Counted from the stretch's first letter, positions 22,501 through 39,520 are shown. The stretch: 64,000 nt of DNA from Xiphophorus maculatus (GCF_002775205.1 NC_036450.1:10768979-10832978), one strand, 5' to 3'. Program-made: numbers and translations. The notes: generated from the sequence alone by a model not told the origin.

Positions 22501-24104
22501 CAAAGATTATATGCCACCAGGTTGAAAAACTTTATGAATCTTCTTACCATGATAATATGGTGAGATTAGCTGAAGGTCTTCTCTGTTTGTGCTATGCCAC
22601 CGTATGCAGCAGTGCTGGAATACTGCGATATGTTAACTACAGCGGTAGTCTTTGTTTCCACGGCACACAGACGTATCCAGGACATGGGGAACAACGGCCC
22701 ATGAGTTTAGTCACCTGAGCCAGTGATAACATCTGCAGCGGATTACCTGGTCAAAAAGTATCGTTTTGTGTGCCAACGTCCTCTTTTCAGATTAAAACCG
22801 ATTTTGGAATTCATATGAAAATTAAGATCCTGCTGCCTGTGTTCCAGGTTTTTTATTTTATTTTATTTTAAAAAAAAATCAAAAACAGATTGTAGTGCAC
22901 TTCCCTCTGCACACAAGGTTTATGGAGATATTGATTCCACTTTCCAGCAGGACTCGGCAACTGACCATGCTGCCCATGGTAGTGCAAACCCACCAGCTCT
23001 AAACCCTACAGAGAAGCTAAGAGAGTTTTCAATAAGAAGATGAGAAAAAGGAGAGCTGAATCTGGCTAATGATTCAGCTACAAGCTCATTGTGTTCCTGC
23101 CACCCGTCTCTGAAGCAGCAATTTATTTTACGCAGGGCTCAGAAAGTTCAGGTATTTTATTTTCTGCAATGGGTTTTACTTCGCAATTCTGTCAAGGTTG
23201 TGGTTATTCCTGTTGCTTCAACACATTTTGTCCTTCCACTAAACTTTCCAATGATGACTCTGCCCTTAGCTCTGTGTGGACAGGCTGCTTCTTTATCAAT
23301 GTCCATGTCTGGCTTACCGACTTTGTGGAGGCCGATAATGACTGTATGCAGTCTTTGAAATGCGTGTGTACAATAGTATTAACATTGGTCTTATAAGACA
23401 ATAAATAATTCATACATATGAATGAGATATGCTAATCTTGAACCTTCTTATTTCCGAAAATATACTTTTAAATTTATTGAGATGCGCATTTAGTTATTTC
23501 TTCATGTTTTTAACGACATTTTACCCAATAATAGTAATTAAACTATTAAAGTTTTTGTTTGTATGACGGTGGGAATAGATAACAGGTAGCCTTTGAAATC
23601 AAAACTCACTTTACGTGCTAAACCACCAACCTTGGAGCGATCAGCCGCCGTGGAGCCGAGCGACGCCAGAGTCATGATGCCGGGCCAGTAGGCGCTGAAG
23701 CCCCCGGAGAGCCCGAAAACCACCGAGGCTGCAAACATCAGCTTGAGAGGAAGACCGAAAATGACCACCAGGAGCAGGGCGAGCCTGGACAGCAGGTACC
23801 CGCTCAGGGGCACCACGATGGGCGCCCTCCTCCAACCGCGGTCGCTGAGACTGGCCAGGACCAGCGCGGGTATGATGGGCGTGAACTGGATGATGAGGTT
23901 ATAGGTCATGTAGAAGTTGGTGATGGCCGTCTGCTGGCTCTCCTCGCTGGAGTGGCCGGGGTCGGTGATGTTGGCGGTCCTATCCCTCACCACCATCTGC
24001 AGAGCGGTGTCGAAGAGAGTGCTGCCCAGCTGCTCCAGCACGATGATCGGCTCTATCTGCCGAAACACCGCGAAGGCTGCTTGGCACAAACTCGGCGTCG
24101 CCAT
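16534..24104 (-). CDS. slc46a2: solute carrier family 46 member 2 (TSCOT-like), complete
   Basis: Seven coding exons on the minus strand, in transcript order: 24104-23631, 21747-21577, 20496-20278, 20151-19980, 17523-17440, 16830-16674 and 16591-16534. They give 444 residues (human SLC46A2 is 475). About 11-12 hydrophobic segments are visible. A cytoplasmic loop motif ASLSDRGWRR fits the major facilitator pattern, with a sequon at N45 in the first outside loop. The block GLSGGFSAYWPGIMTLASLG is an SLC46 hallmark. Exon 5 aligns as FALIPMPTIRALVS and the C-terminus as PVSIVG...QGD. Family knowledge: SLC46 proteins are proton-coupled transporters. SLC46A2 was first described in thymic stroma and has been linked to uptake of muropeptides and antifolates. 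Assignment to A2 rather than A1 or A3 rests on sequence and on convergence with snx30. Confidence 0.9.
16674..16830 (-). CDS. slc46a2: slc46a2 coding exon 6
   Basis: Residues 374-425 plus two bases: GIALTSLQMTLKVAGAVYIP ... KIYQNSLTWFPGLVFMIS, ending MIPV. The acceptor is ttgtcag|GCATC and the donor GTCAG|gtacgc. Confidence 0.9.
17122..17196 (+). mobile_element. LINE 3' tail, copy 2, with (TTATC)n
   Basis: Same 50-base block as at 16329, followed by a longer ttatc pentamer array to about 17196. Sits in slc46a2 intron 5. Near-identity over the shared block suggests the two insertions come from the same recently active family. Confidence 0.65.
17440..17523 (-). CDS. slc46a2: slc46a2 coding exon 5 (short)
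   Basis: An 84-base exon: ARLLNLFALIPMPTIRALVS, then QQVPASRC and the first base of glycine 374. The acceptor is tccacag|CCCG and the donor TGTG|gtgagt. It was found by asking what must bridge exons 4 and 6. Phases fit exactly and the translation matches the human RAVMLFALIPVTTIRSAMSK region. Confidence 0.9.
17826..19296. mobile_element. hAT-like DNA transposon, non-autonomous, 1.47 kb
   Basis: Termini caggggcgcc (17826-17835) and ggcgcccctg (19287-19296) are perfect 10-base inverted repeats. They are flanked by 8-base near-identical target duplications, tcccctga on the left and tctcctga on the right (7 of 8). An 8-base duplication is a hAT signature. The interior carries no transposase I can recognise. 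A second inverted-repeat element (18154-18653) is inserted inside it. Located in slc46a2 intron 4. Confidence 0.8.
18154..18653. mobile_element. TTAA-type miniature inverted-repeat element, copy 2 (nested)
   Basis: Ends AGCTGCAGTACATAACTTT and AAGTTACATACTGTAGCT, inverted relative to each other and matching copy 1 at 4411-4999. The left flank is TTCA and the right flank TTAA, so one target copy has mutated or the element did not use TTAA. Shorter than copy 1 by about 90 bases. It lies inside the hAT-like element and is therefore the younger insertion. Confidence 0.72.
19980..20151 (-). CDS. slc46a2: slc46a2 coding exon 4
   Basis: Residues 289-345 plus one base. VGYGNAAGCGIFITSFLGVI and on to TTTSLFYV aligns well with human VGYGMAAGYTIFITSFLGVL. 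The acceptor is ctcgag|GTGGG and the donor ACGTTG|gtgaga, phase 1. Confidence 0.92.
20196..20232. repeat. perfect 13-base hairpin in slc46a2 intron 3
   Basis: Arms 20196-20208 (gatactgtgcttt) and 20220-20232, loop 11 bases. It starts 45 bases inside the intron, on the acceptor side of exon 4, and could affect splicing. No other support. Confidence 0.45.
20278..20496 (-). CDS. slc46a2: slc46a2 coding exon 3 (central loop, then membrane)
   Basis: Residues 216-288. The hydrophilic central cytoplasmic loop (VRRVNSEDSEESYHLLSH..) leads to VNVALLFAAAFLYDFAVGG and the segment LSWTATQ. The acceptor is atgacag|GTGAGA and the donor CACAA|gtaacg. The loop is shorter than in human. Confidence 0.9.
20580..21182 (+). 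mobile_element. Tc1-like element, decayed, both ends visible
   Basis: Left end ctttt-cacgttttgccatattacagcccc. The right end (gataaaatgtgaaaaagctt..aaacttttgca) is its inverted partner. The interior keeps gtttgccacaagacatggag near 20958 and agcagaaaacttacaattag near 21040, both typical of transposase genes, in plus orientation. A different dispersed repeat (20649-20725) is embedded. Located in slc46a2 intron 2. Confidence 0.7.
20649..20725. repeat. dispersed repeat block, copy 1
   Basis: Contains cctttatttaaccagataaa, then gatccatatctcatttgcaag. A close relative is at 52969-53035. The block is widespread in fish genomes as far as I recall. The parent element is not identified. Confidence 0.5.
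21577..21747 (-). CDS. slc46a2: slc46a2 coding exon 2
   Basis: Residues 159-215, VMMRVELLYGLTGVVGSL ... FILAAALLQ, two membrane segments. The acceptor is cacgcag|GTGATG and the donor CTGCAG|gtcagt, phase 0 at both ends. Confidence 0.9.
21748..23630. other. slc46a2 intron 1
   Basis: AT-rich and non-coding. Around 22890-23040 there is phrasing (ccagcaggactcggcaactg) reminiscent of a Tc1/mariner transposase end, but too decayed to bound. No exon seen on either strand. Confidence 0.45.
23631..24104 (-). CDS. slc46a2: slc46a2 coding exon 1
   Basis: Residues 1-158, from MATPSLCQAAFAVF to GSTAADRSK; donor TCCAAG|gttggt. It holds the first four or five membrane segments, the N45 sequon and the SDRGWRR loop. 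The frame is open upstream to another ATG at 24248, so a 48-residue extension is possible. The chosen start matches the human N-terminal length best. Confidence 0.9.
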
Positions 24105-24840
24105 GACTTTGGGTGTTGGGCTCTTCAGAGGGACCAACAGGGACTGGTTGCTGCTGTTGTTGCTCTTTTTTTTAATGAAAATCACACAATGCGTCGCAGA
24201 AGTGAACTGCCTCTGACTGGGAGGGACTCTGCCGGCCCATTTCCTCATCTGTTCGGTGCGATCTGTCAGTGTCTCATCCGATGTTCCCTAAAATGTAGGA
24301 ACCTAACTGGTTGTTCATCAGATGAATTACTATAGTGTTGGTGATCAGTGCCAAAAAACAAACAACCTTTTAGGAATTCTCCCAGCATTTTCTCAACCTT
24401 TTATTCATGTATTGTTTCCTGAAGGACCTGTGTGAAAGTTGCGACTGACGACAAAAGTAAACCTGGAAAGATTATTTCTCGCGGATCACTAAATGTTCAT
24501 TGCTACTTTCACAGGGTGACCCTCTGCAAAAATAGAATCTACAAACTTTCTCTAAAGTTTCACTGTGTTGGTTGATATTTTCATCTTTTGATAAATGGAA
24601 ACCTATAGACAACATTTGGGAGCCTTGGGAGAAAAACAGAGTTGAAAAACTGGCTTTATTGATTCTTCATTCTTCATTAAGATTTCTGCCAGTTATTTAC
24701 TGTCCAAAACCAACAAACAATATATTTTTAAACCAGCTTTAGGTCTTAGTTGAATTTAGAGCCTTTATGAGAATACATTTACAAGAAACCACTTATCTAA
24801 CTACTTCTATTAAGAAAAAAATTAAAGTTTCTAAACCATA

Positions 24841-24884
24841 AAAACCAGTGGCACATGACTTTTAAGACATGTGCCACTGGTTTT
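24841..24884. repeat. perfect 17-base hairpin
   Basis: Arms 24841-24857 (aaaaccagtggcacatg) and 24868-24884, exact reverse complements, around a 10-base loop. It lies about 740 bases upstream of the slc46a2 start codon. It could be a remnant of a fold-back element or a structured transcript segment. Confidence 0.6.
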
Positions 24885-25339
24885 ATTAACCGACATTAAC
24901 ACGGTATTTTGATCTTGTTGAAGTCCTGTCTGTTAGGATATAAACGATTCTGAAAGTGTGTTCACATCATCACTGCTCTAAGCACAGGTTACATTCAAAA
25001 CTGGGTGTAAACCACCGATAAAAGGCTTTTGTGTCGACAGACTGAACTGTTGTGTTCAACAACGGCACTGTTTACTCTCAGTTTCTGTTTCAGTTCTGTT
25101 TTTAAATGAAAGGCAGTTTAATAAACTTTCATTTTGTTAAAACATGTAAATGAACCACTCTGACGCCACGCATGTCCAGGTTTTACTTTTAATGAGAAAA
25201 TATCCATAATATGTGTAGTAGGAGTATACTGTGAGCCTTACATGTGCTATAAAATAACCAAGCAGATTATGAGCATACAAGTGGTTAACATAGGAACAGA
25301 GGTTATGTCGTATATTTAGCAAAATATTACTGGTTTAAT

Positions 25340-25369
25340 CACACACACACACACACACGCACACACACA
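25340..25369. repeat. (CA)n microsatellite
   Basis: About 14 dinucleotide units with one interruption (cgcaca). Confidence 0.8.
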
Positions 25370-26339
25370 GACAGCGTGGGTCACACACTGATGCCTCTTG
25401 AGCTTCTAAAAGGAGAAAACTGAGCTACCAGCATTTAAAATGACAAGTAAAATCATCTCTGCACCTTGAGTTCAAACATAAAAGCATCATCATAATGATA
25501 ATATATAAATCACAACAACTCCTCTGTGTGTGCATGGGACTGATTGTGAGAATAATCAATGAAATTTGGGAGTTGACTGAAGATGATCAGAAAAAGTTCT
25601 TGCAAATATTCCTCCTCATTTACCTACATGTGAATTATTAAAGCTTAAAATGCTGTGCTGAAATGTTATTTTGTAATTACATACTACATATTTCTATAAA
25701 GGAAGTAAAGCAAAGGATTTGCTTGTAAGTAGTTGCAGCAGCTGATGTCACGAGGACTGGAGAACAGGTTTTACCTGTTGCTTTTTTCCCCTCCTACTTG
25801 TCCTCCAGATTCTTTTCAGCGCCGCACTACAATTTATCTAACATCTGAGTTTGTGGAAAAGGGACACAATTCCTTTAAAAAAGTAAACGTGAAACATTAA
25901 TAACATTAACTGAAGATGAAATGAACCGTTCAGGTTGCTACTGGCACTTTGTTTCCACAGTAACAGCAGCTTCTTTACCTCACCCACTACAAGAGTTAAT
26001 ACAATCAGATGGTAGTGTGTGTGTGTCCTTCATTTCATTTTCTCTAAAGCTCTCCTCAGAGTAGGTGAGGGGTGTTTAAGTGTGTTTGGGTACACAGAGG
26101 TTTAGTCCCATTTTGAAAGACGCTTGTCAGGGACAGACTGCGACCTTTGGTTTAAAGAAATCGTTTTATCCTCATGCCTGCAGCATGGCAGAGAAAATAA
26201 CCTCACAGGTTAGCTATGAAATAGAAATTTGCCTTTCTTTCAAATTCCTGTGAAAGATCATCTAGGCCTAATAATTAAGCATGTTTCCACAAGACTACTG
26301 CAAAACTACGGTACACTGTTCCTACGATTTAAAGTCAAT

Positions 26340-26744
26340 CACTGCAAAAACACAAAATCTTATCAAGTATTCTTGGTCTTTGCACTAGAACCTAGCTTAG
26401 CTTACTACACTTGAATTAAGAAAACTAGCAACTTTTCAGCATGATCTAGGATATTAAATTATGGTACATAAATAAATCCTTAATATTGATTTAAAAAGTA
26501 CTAGTTCTGATTTTTACACTTAAAACAATACATTTTTCTCATGTATTAAGTGTAAAAATCTGACATTGGAACTTGAGTTATATAGTTTTTCATCTATATT
26601 AAGAAACTGCTGACTTAAAACAAGCTGCTATATCTTGCTTAAAAGTTACTTGAAAATTAGTTTTGTCATATTTCAAGTGTGCCAAGATACCTGCACTAGA
26701 AACCAGACAAAAAATATTTCCTACGATGTTGTGTTTTTGCAGTG
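26340..26744. mobile_element. CACTGCAAA-type miniature element, well preserved
   Basis: The ends cactgcaaaaacacaaaatc and ttgtgtttttgcagtg are inverted. The match extends imperfectly for about 50 bases at each end. A 405-base non-coding element with a further internal hairpin (26509-26523 with 26546-26560, gatttttacacttaa). Shares blocks with 7453-7778. Probably a hAT-derived family, but I could not see a clean target duplication. Confidence 0.72.
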
Positions 26745-27751
26745 AAGATAAGCGATAAGTGCCTGGAGTTTTCTCCAGCTTTATGGACCATAGAGTAACA
26801 GAGCACCTCCCTCCCCCACCAGTTGCTGCACATTTCCAGTCAGCTGGCTAAAAGCAGCTGTGTATTTTTAGCCACAGCTCATTCTACTTACAAATTATAA
26901 AAACCGTATGCGGAAAAACAAGACGAGCAGGGTGCAGGCTGAGCAGGAATGTAGTCGCTTAACATCAGTTCCTGCCGTTGCTCTGCGCTTGTTTCAGTTT
27001 GGGGGAAAAGAGTGCAAAAAATCCATGCACACAATCAATACTTCTTAAATAGATTTAAGAGCTTCTTTTTTTTTTCCCCCTCAAAATAAAATTTTGTTTT
27101 GGTATAACGACCTTTTTATACAAAACCTTTTCAGTATTCCAAGTCAAACTTTATCTTCAGCCACATGTTCACACATCTGAAACACTTCGCTGTAATACAT
27201 GAAACAACTGCTTACATCTGAAAGCACAGGTCAACGAAGTCAACAAAATTGAAATAACTGATCTTCAGAATATAAAACAAACACTTAAGTCTACCTTAAG
27301 CCTTAAAAATCTGTGGAATTTGGAGATTACAGACAAACTTTCAGTCTGATGTGGTTCCATCTTCTCTCTAGGTCCTATTGACGGTGAAGTAATACAGATA
27401 AAAGAGAATCAAACACATCATACCCAGCAACTACTGACAGTCTAAGGCAGGGATAGGTTTTGCTATTGTTTTTTTGCAGATTTACTTACCAGCATTTAAC
27501 AATCCAGGGATGCTGTCGATCCGGCACTTTAAATTTAATAAAGATACTTAAACAAGTGTAGAAGTTCCCATCAACATTTGAAATAATGTGTGCACATCCT
27601 AAAACAACGTGGGTTTGAGAGTCAGTGGTGCCCTTTGGTTGAGTTCCTCCAAGACACTGTGGTCCTTCTGCAGCGTTGTAAAAGGTTCAAAAATGTCGGA
27701 AATGTCAAAAATGTGTTCATGCTTTCTCTTGGCTTCGTCTTTCTTTCCACA

Positions 27752-27780
27752 ACACACACGCACGCACACACACACACACC
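27752..27780. repeat. (CA)n microsatellite, interrupted
   Basis: CA units with two CG interruptions, within the presumed akap2 3'UTR. Confidence 0.7.
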
Positions 27781-28197
27781 TGGTTCTCTTCCTGTTGAGA
27801 CTTCAGGGTTTTCTAAAACAACCGCAAGTCCATTCAGCAACTCTCTGGAAACAATCTTTACATCTTAGCTTTTAGTTCAATCATTAAACTGCAAATAGGT
27901 TAAAAAAAAAAAAAAAATTGACAAAAGTCACTCAGCGTCTACCAGCTTGTGGAGACGATACGCCTTAAATGTCGAAACTTCCGTAAAAACCCTTCTAACA
28001 TGTCAACTATCAAATATCAACCTCACTGTTACACCTTCAGTACTCAGGTCCCCAAACTGATGCGTCTCATCAGGCATCTTGTGATCATCAGGATACAGTT
28101 AGCATAATAAATACTGGTTAATTCTCCATTCTTTTCCCCCTCATCATCCTCATCATCCCACTCTGTCTCCTTCTTCACAGTCCTTGAAAAAAGTTGT

Positions 28198-34412
<6,215 letters not shown>

Positions 34413-35219
34413 GTTTGCAGGTCTGTCAGTGATAACGCTGACTGATTCCTGGAAACTGACACTCTTTACGGCTCGCTCTCTTGGTGAAGAATCAGTGGCA
34501 TCCTCGGCTGCTCGCCACGGGTTCTGTGTTGGCAAACAAACATGTGCCTCAGAAGGTAGTTTAGTCACAAAAACAACAGTCAAATCCACTTAGCAAGAAG
34601 ATTAACTTCTGACTTTTCCCTGGACCCTCTAAGAAAATACACACACACACTTCCTGTGTGTGTAAATCTGCATTGCAGCAGGAAAGTGTTTAATCCTCTG
34701 CTATCCTATAGTGCATTGACTAGCACTGACCACTAGAGGGCACCAATCATACGCTGCTCCATAAACTGTCTCAATCAAAAAGGCATTTCTAAACTGGTAT
34801 AAAATAACTTGGGAAAATGATGTGTAACATTTTTCTAAATCCAACAAAAGTCTTAGTAAACTTGGACAAATGCGAGAGATAATAATGATGCTTATCTCTA
34901 GAAGTGACTCATGTTTTCAGTGCCCCTTGGTGTTATTGTACTACAACAAAAAAACATTTATGTATTTTACTGGAATTTTATATAATACAGCAAGGAAAAG
35001 TTAAAATCAAAGGAAAAGATGATGTACTTTTTCATTTTTCTTTCACAAATAATCTGAAAAACATTTCAGGGCGGACATTTGTATTCAGAAAGTTTTACAC
35101 ATCTACAACCTGAAATTTTTGAATATTTTTCTTTGCAAAATACCTCAAAATTATTGAGATTGACTGGACATAATCTGTTAATAGCAAATAAATCCCACCA
35201 CAGAATACTAATTCAACTT

Positions 35220-35821
35220 AGGGTGCATTCACACCAGCCCCGTTTAGTCTGCTTTAATCAAACTCTAGTTTGTTTGCCAAGAAAATCTGATTCATTTGGG
35301 GAATGTGTGAATGCGCAATCAAACTCTGATGTGAACCAAAAAGAGCTAACTCTGGTTCACCAAAAACCTGGGTAATGATTCCCCTAAAGTAAACTCTGTC
35401 AACGTTCAAATGCACATATGAATGCAAGCGGATCGGCATTCATAAATGCTTTTGCATTTATGAATGCAAAAGCAGGAAGTGAACTATAGCACAGGGCATT
35501 CTGGGTTAATGTAGAAAAAAAAACACGAGTCTAGACCTAGAAGAAGAAATGGCTTGTGGTCTTTCGCCAAAACTAAAGAGAAATCCTCTAACAGCTAAAA
35601 TCTGAAGCCACTCTATTTTAGTTTACATTTTGCGAAGAAGGAAGTTGCACTCATGTCTTCTTCTGAGGTTTTCGTCTTGTGTCCTTCAGTGGTTTTTGGT
35701 GCAGTGACATCACAGGTGATGTGAAAGTGAAGCACACCAAACTGAAAATGTAACAAATCTGGCCATTTTGGTCTCCAATCAAATCGACTCTACCAAACTA
35801 TCAGGTGTGAAAACATCCTTA
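35220..35821. mobile_element. miniature inverted-repeat element, 602 bases
   Basis: Left end agggtgcattcacacc and right end ggtgtgaaaacatcctta are imperfect inverted repeats. It contains an internal near-perfect hairpin at 35436-35467 (gcattcataaatgc and gcatttatgaatgc). Non-coding; similar TGCATTCACACC-ended elements are known in teleosts, probably hAT-derived. Confidence 0.65.
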
Positions 35822-35985
35822 GTTCTTAACTTTGACTCCAAACCTCCAATTGAGTTTCAAGTTTTTTCTGGCCTCTGTACATGTTGAAGAGAAGCATCCC
35901 CACATCATAATGCTGAAACCACCATGCTTCGGTGTCTCCATGTTGATGTACTGTGTAAGGTTTCCATCCCATGTTTGCAACAGAT
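35822..35985 (-). mobile_element. Tc1-like transposase fragment
   Basis: Carries gagaagcatccccacatcat then aatgctgaaaccaccatgct, an antisense block of the transposase catalytic domain seen in many fish Tc1 copies. Directly abuts the fold-back element. Confidence 0.6.
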
Positions 35986-38900
35986 CATCTTCTCGGCTTT
36001 CTTTTCACAACTGCAAAATAATAAGATGTGTGACTCATTTTTAAATCACTGTATTACGTGTAGCTAATGTTTCACTTTCACTGAGATTTTCCAAGAAAGT
36101 AATCCGCCCAGGAATCAGAGCTCCTGGTTCAGTGACCCATCCATACCAAACATTCCTACCCTGCTGTTCAACAGGAGCTACATTTACACACTCCTGTGTT
36201 TATGACCCGTCCCTTTGTTCTTCTGAGGGTCTCTGACAAATAATCTATTGGCCTCCGCTTTTTAAAGGTCTTTGCACCAACTGCTTCTTCCGTAAGCGTG
36301 TGTTTATCTTAAAGAGAAGCTGTTAACCTTTGTGTTTCCAACTTTTGAAAGTGTGTGTGGAGATTAATGAGGGTCACTTGAGCAAATTGGCTCAACCTTC
36401 AGTTAAAGCACGCAGTGGCATAGGAAAGTGGTGTTTGCAGCTTTTTGAGCCTCTAACAGAACCAGTGACAGATCGGACCCGGACTTATCATCACTCAGAG
36501 GGGTAAATCTAGGTCATTTTCATTATGTAGCCCTTCTCTGCCTGCCTGAATCCCCTCAATCCTCTTTTTGCATCTTTTCCTTCCTCTTGTGCTTCCTCTC
36601 GCCACAGAAACAGAGACAGCAGCCAAAGGAGTCACATGGTGGATTATAGCAGCCTGCTTGCTGAAAAGGACTTCTTGTCTGTCTCATAATCAGGCAAAGA
36701 TTTTCTTCTACACTTCGGTGTGGTCTTCTCCACCCTCCCCTGAGAAAAATTGTGGGTTTGAGGGTATTTGGCTCACTTAGTTAGCTGAGTCCCATAAAAA
36801 AATACTTATTTAATACGGTCCTTTTGAGATAAATACACCAGCACATTGTGTCTATTTTCCATTAGACTTAACAGACTTACAAAGATGTCCAACAGGATGA
36901 CTTGAATTTCAGTCCAAAGTGAACTTGGACGCTCCATGGCATTTGAAAAATTAGCCTCTTTAATTGTAATAACTGCAGATATCAGGGAATCATCAGGTTA
37001 GAGCACACCATCTATCTCTGAATGAAGTGCTGCAGATTACTGAACAGTTTTTTTAAGCAATTTTAAGCATATGTAATGAATGCTACCTAAAGCTAGCACA
37101 AACATCAATGAATCCTATCAAAACAGAGAGTAAGAACGCTAGCATTAGCCTAGCAGTTCAGGAAATGTCACAGCATAAAAACTTCCAAAGGAGAAATTTA
37201 TTGAAGACTGTAGCTGTGTGTGTTGAGTAAGATTTCTTTATGAACAGTATCTTTTATAACATTACGGTAGATTTATCAAACAAGTTAACCTCTTGTTGGA
37301 GAATTGTATGGCTCTTTTCAATGTTTTGAGTATTTTTAGAACCAGAACACAATTGTTGAACAATTACTACATTGCTTTTAGTAAAAGGTCAAAATATTAC
37401 ACAAATACAGAAATAGCCAAACACTTGACTAAAATCACCAAGTAGGGGAAGTAGGGCTTTAAAAGTCAATACCATAACATAATGATTCGCTGTGGTCAAG
37501 ATAGCAAGGAGGAGAGTTGCAGTAACTCACAATGCAAATCCTGGATGTATACAGACACAAACAGGGAGCAAGGAGGATATTGGGTGAACCAAGAAGTATT
37601 GATTACTGGATGCAACACAGGTGAGTAAACGAGTAGATGGGAAGCAGCTGTACAGAAGGAGGAAACTGAGGCACTGGTGAGGTAAAAAGCAACACTAGTG
37701 ACTAACAATACAGCAGTAAAATGAAACATATTTGGAACATCTCAACCAAAACAATCAAACTAAACTCAAAATCCAATAGATCTCTTCAAGTTTTAATCAA
37801 CTTTTACCAACATTTCAGCAAAACAGCTGTCAGATTAAAGCAGTTTTGCCTTTAAACAAGTCAAGTAATTTTTTACTGTTAATTATGTCAGCGATCATAT
37901 GAGGACCAGATGTAGCCTCTAATTTCACACTCCCATCGAGCTCACTGTATTTGCGACACATGCATGATTGTCCACGCAGGAATGTGTGTGTTTGTGCAAG
38001 TGTAGGGGTGTGTGTCCAGCAGACAGAACAGAGGGGGAGGATATCCTTTTACTGCCTCAGGAAAACAGAACTAAAGTACAGGAATGTCTCCTATGCAACA
38101 CAATTCTGCTTCAAATGCAAGACTGAAAAAAGGGTGGCTGTGACTGCGCAGCGGTGCATCCACATCAGTGTGTGTACTTATACATGAGGTGTGTGTTGGT
38201 ATATGATTTTTGTTTCACACTGAGGTGAACACACACATTCCAGGCATAGCTTGCTGTCCTCAAGGCGCAGACTTTAATTCTTGTGATGAAGGACAATGTT
38301 AACCTTTCTTGTCCAAGGAAAGTTAAAAAGGAGAATTTCTGAGAATGGATAAAAAAGAAAGTAAGAAAAAGTAAAACCGATCATCTGTAGAGCTGTTATC
38401 AGGGAGGACTTTCATTGGTATTAAAAGGGGTGGAACTGGGTGAATTATGTGGAAACACATACCAAGCACTGTTAGTCAATCGTGAATGTTTCTGAGCCTG
38501 CTGCGCTCTAAATCTACAAGTTGTCTCCATTCAGAACATCTGGAAATGCTTACACTCTGGCCGTCATGCACAAAAATCCCCAGCAAACACACAGACACAA
38601 AAACACAATGTCAAAACATGCGCGCTAAGCTGCATGCTTAGAGAAGAAATCCAAATCCATCCTGACCAGAAATAAAAGTCACATAATATTTTAAAGCCTT
38701 GATCATGGGTTTTCTATAAAACTTTCACCTCAATAAGATACAGCCCTAACTTTAAATACCACAAACAGTCTTCTATATTAGCTTAAATCTGACGATTTGG
38801 ATTTTAAAACTCTGACTTCAGAATAATCATTCCTGTGTCAAGCAAGTACAGTCGGTTCCTGGCTCTGTTTCTTGGATAAATACGATCCTGTGGAGTAACT

Positions 38901-39159
38901 GGAACTGTCTGCAGGTTTGGCCTCCTCTTCTCAGATTCAAACAACCTGGACTGTGAACTCTGAGCAAACACAACTGTCCTGTGCGTATTCATGACATCAA
39001 TGAGTATAGCCTAGAATCAGTTTTTTCATGACAATATTCAAGCTCAGTGACATTTTAGCATCAAGATTAAAATACTGAAGATTGCATCTATTGCACATTA
39101 GTCCTCTTCAATAAATATTGTCAACACACTGCAAAAAAAGAAAAAAGATTCATCCTCAC

Positions 39160-39520
39160 CTGTTGCTCTCAAAAACACCAACGGATTCATCTATTTCAAC
39201 AAAGTCAGCTTTGGATCCATGCTACGGCAAAACAATCATTTCTACCATTAGTGTGTCTTCTTCTCTTAATCGTTATCCGTTTTCCTATTCGGTTCTGTCC
39301 ACTTGGGTCCAGCCCTGATCCGTCCTGTTCCAGATTGCGCGAGCACTGGACTTTTCCGCGGCCAAGCCTTTTCCTCTCCTTCTTCCCCTCCTTTTCCTCC
39401 CCTCCCGTCTCTTTCCTCTCCTCCACAAAGCCTCTCCTTTCTGAGCGGCATTCCTGTCAGCTGCGTGGAGAGTCGTGATGTCATGGGCTAAATGTGTGCA
39501 TACGCCCGTAAGCGTGCGCG
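39160..39520 (-). promoter_or_regulatory. candidate alternative first exon/promoter of akap2
   Basis: A locally GC- and CpG-richer block inside an AT-rich intron. It carries a homopyrimidine-rich tract on the plus strand (about 39365-39430), so a minus transcript would have a purine-rich leader. A strong minus-strand donor (AACAG|gtgagg) falls at 39160/39159. The frames are broken by stops, so it would be 5'UTR. Spliced to the exon at 34523 it would use the ATG at 34412. Confidence 0.3.

Larger units (their letters stand above)
24105..28197. other. slc46a2 5' flank, intergenic DNA and probable akap2 3'UTR
   Basis: The slc46a2 and akap2 transcripts both run leftward, so this interval holds the slc46a2 promoter (left) and the akap2 3'UTR (right). 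Contents: a 17-base perfect hairpin (24841-24884), two CA microsatellites and one miniature transposon (26340-26744). No coding exon. The akap2 polyadenylation site could not be chosen with confidence. Confidence 0.45.
34524..39159. other. akap2 upstream intron, proximal part
   Basis: No confirmed coding exon. Contains a fold-back element (35220-35821), a Tc1 fragment just beyond it, and a CA-rich spot near 34632. A 62-codon minus frame at 38804-38992 has no recognisable similarity. Confidence 0.5.

Noticed and set aside
25340..27780. Spaced CA repeats as a possible CRISPR-like array
   Set aside because: Simple dinucleotide microsatellites without unique spacers, in a eukaryotic genome.
38804..38992. 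62-codon minus frame in the akap2 intron as the missing bridging exon
   Set aside because: Phase and splice sites do not connect PALM2 (phase 1) to exon 34523 (phase 0), and the peptide is not recognisable.
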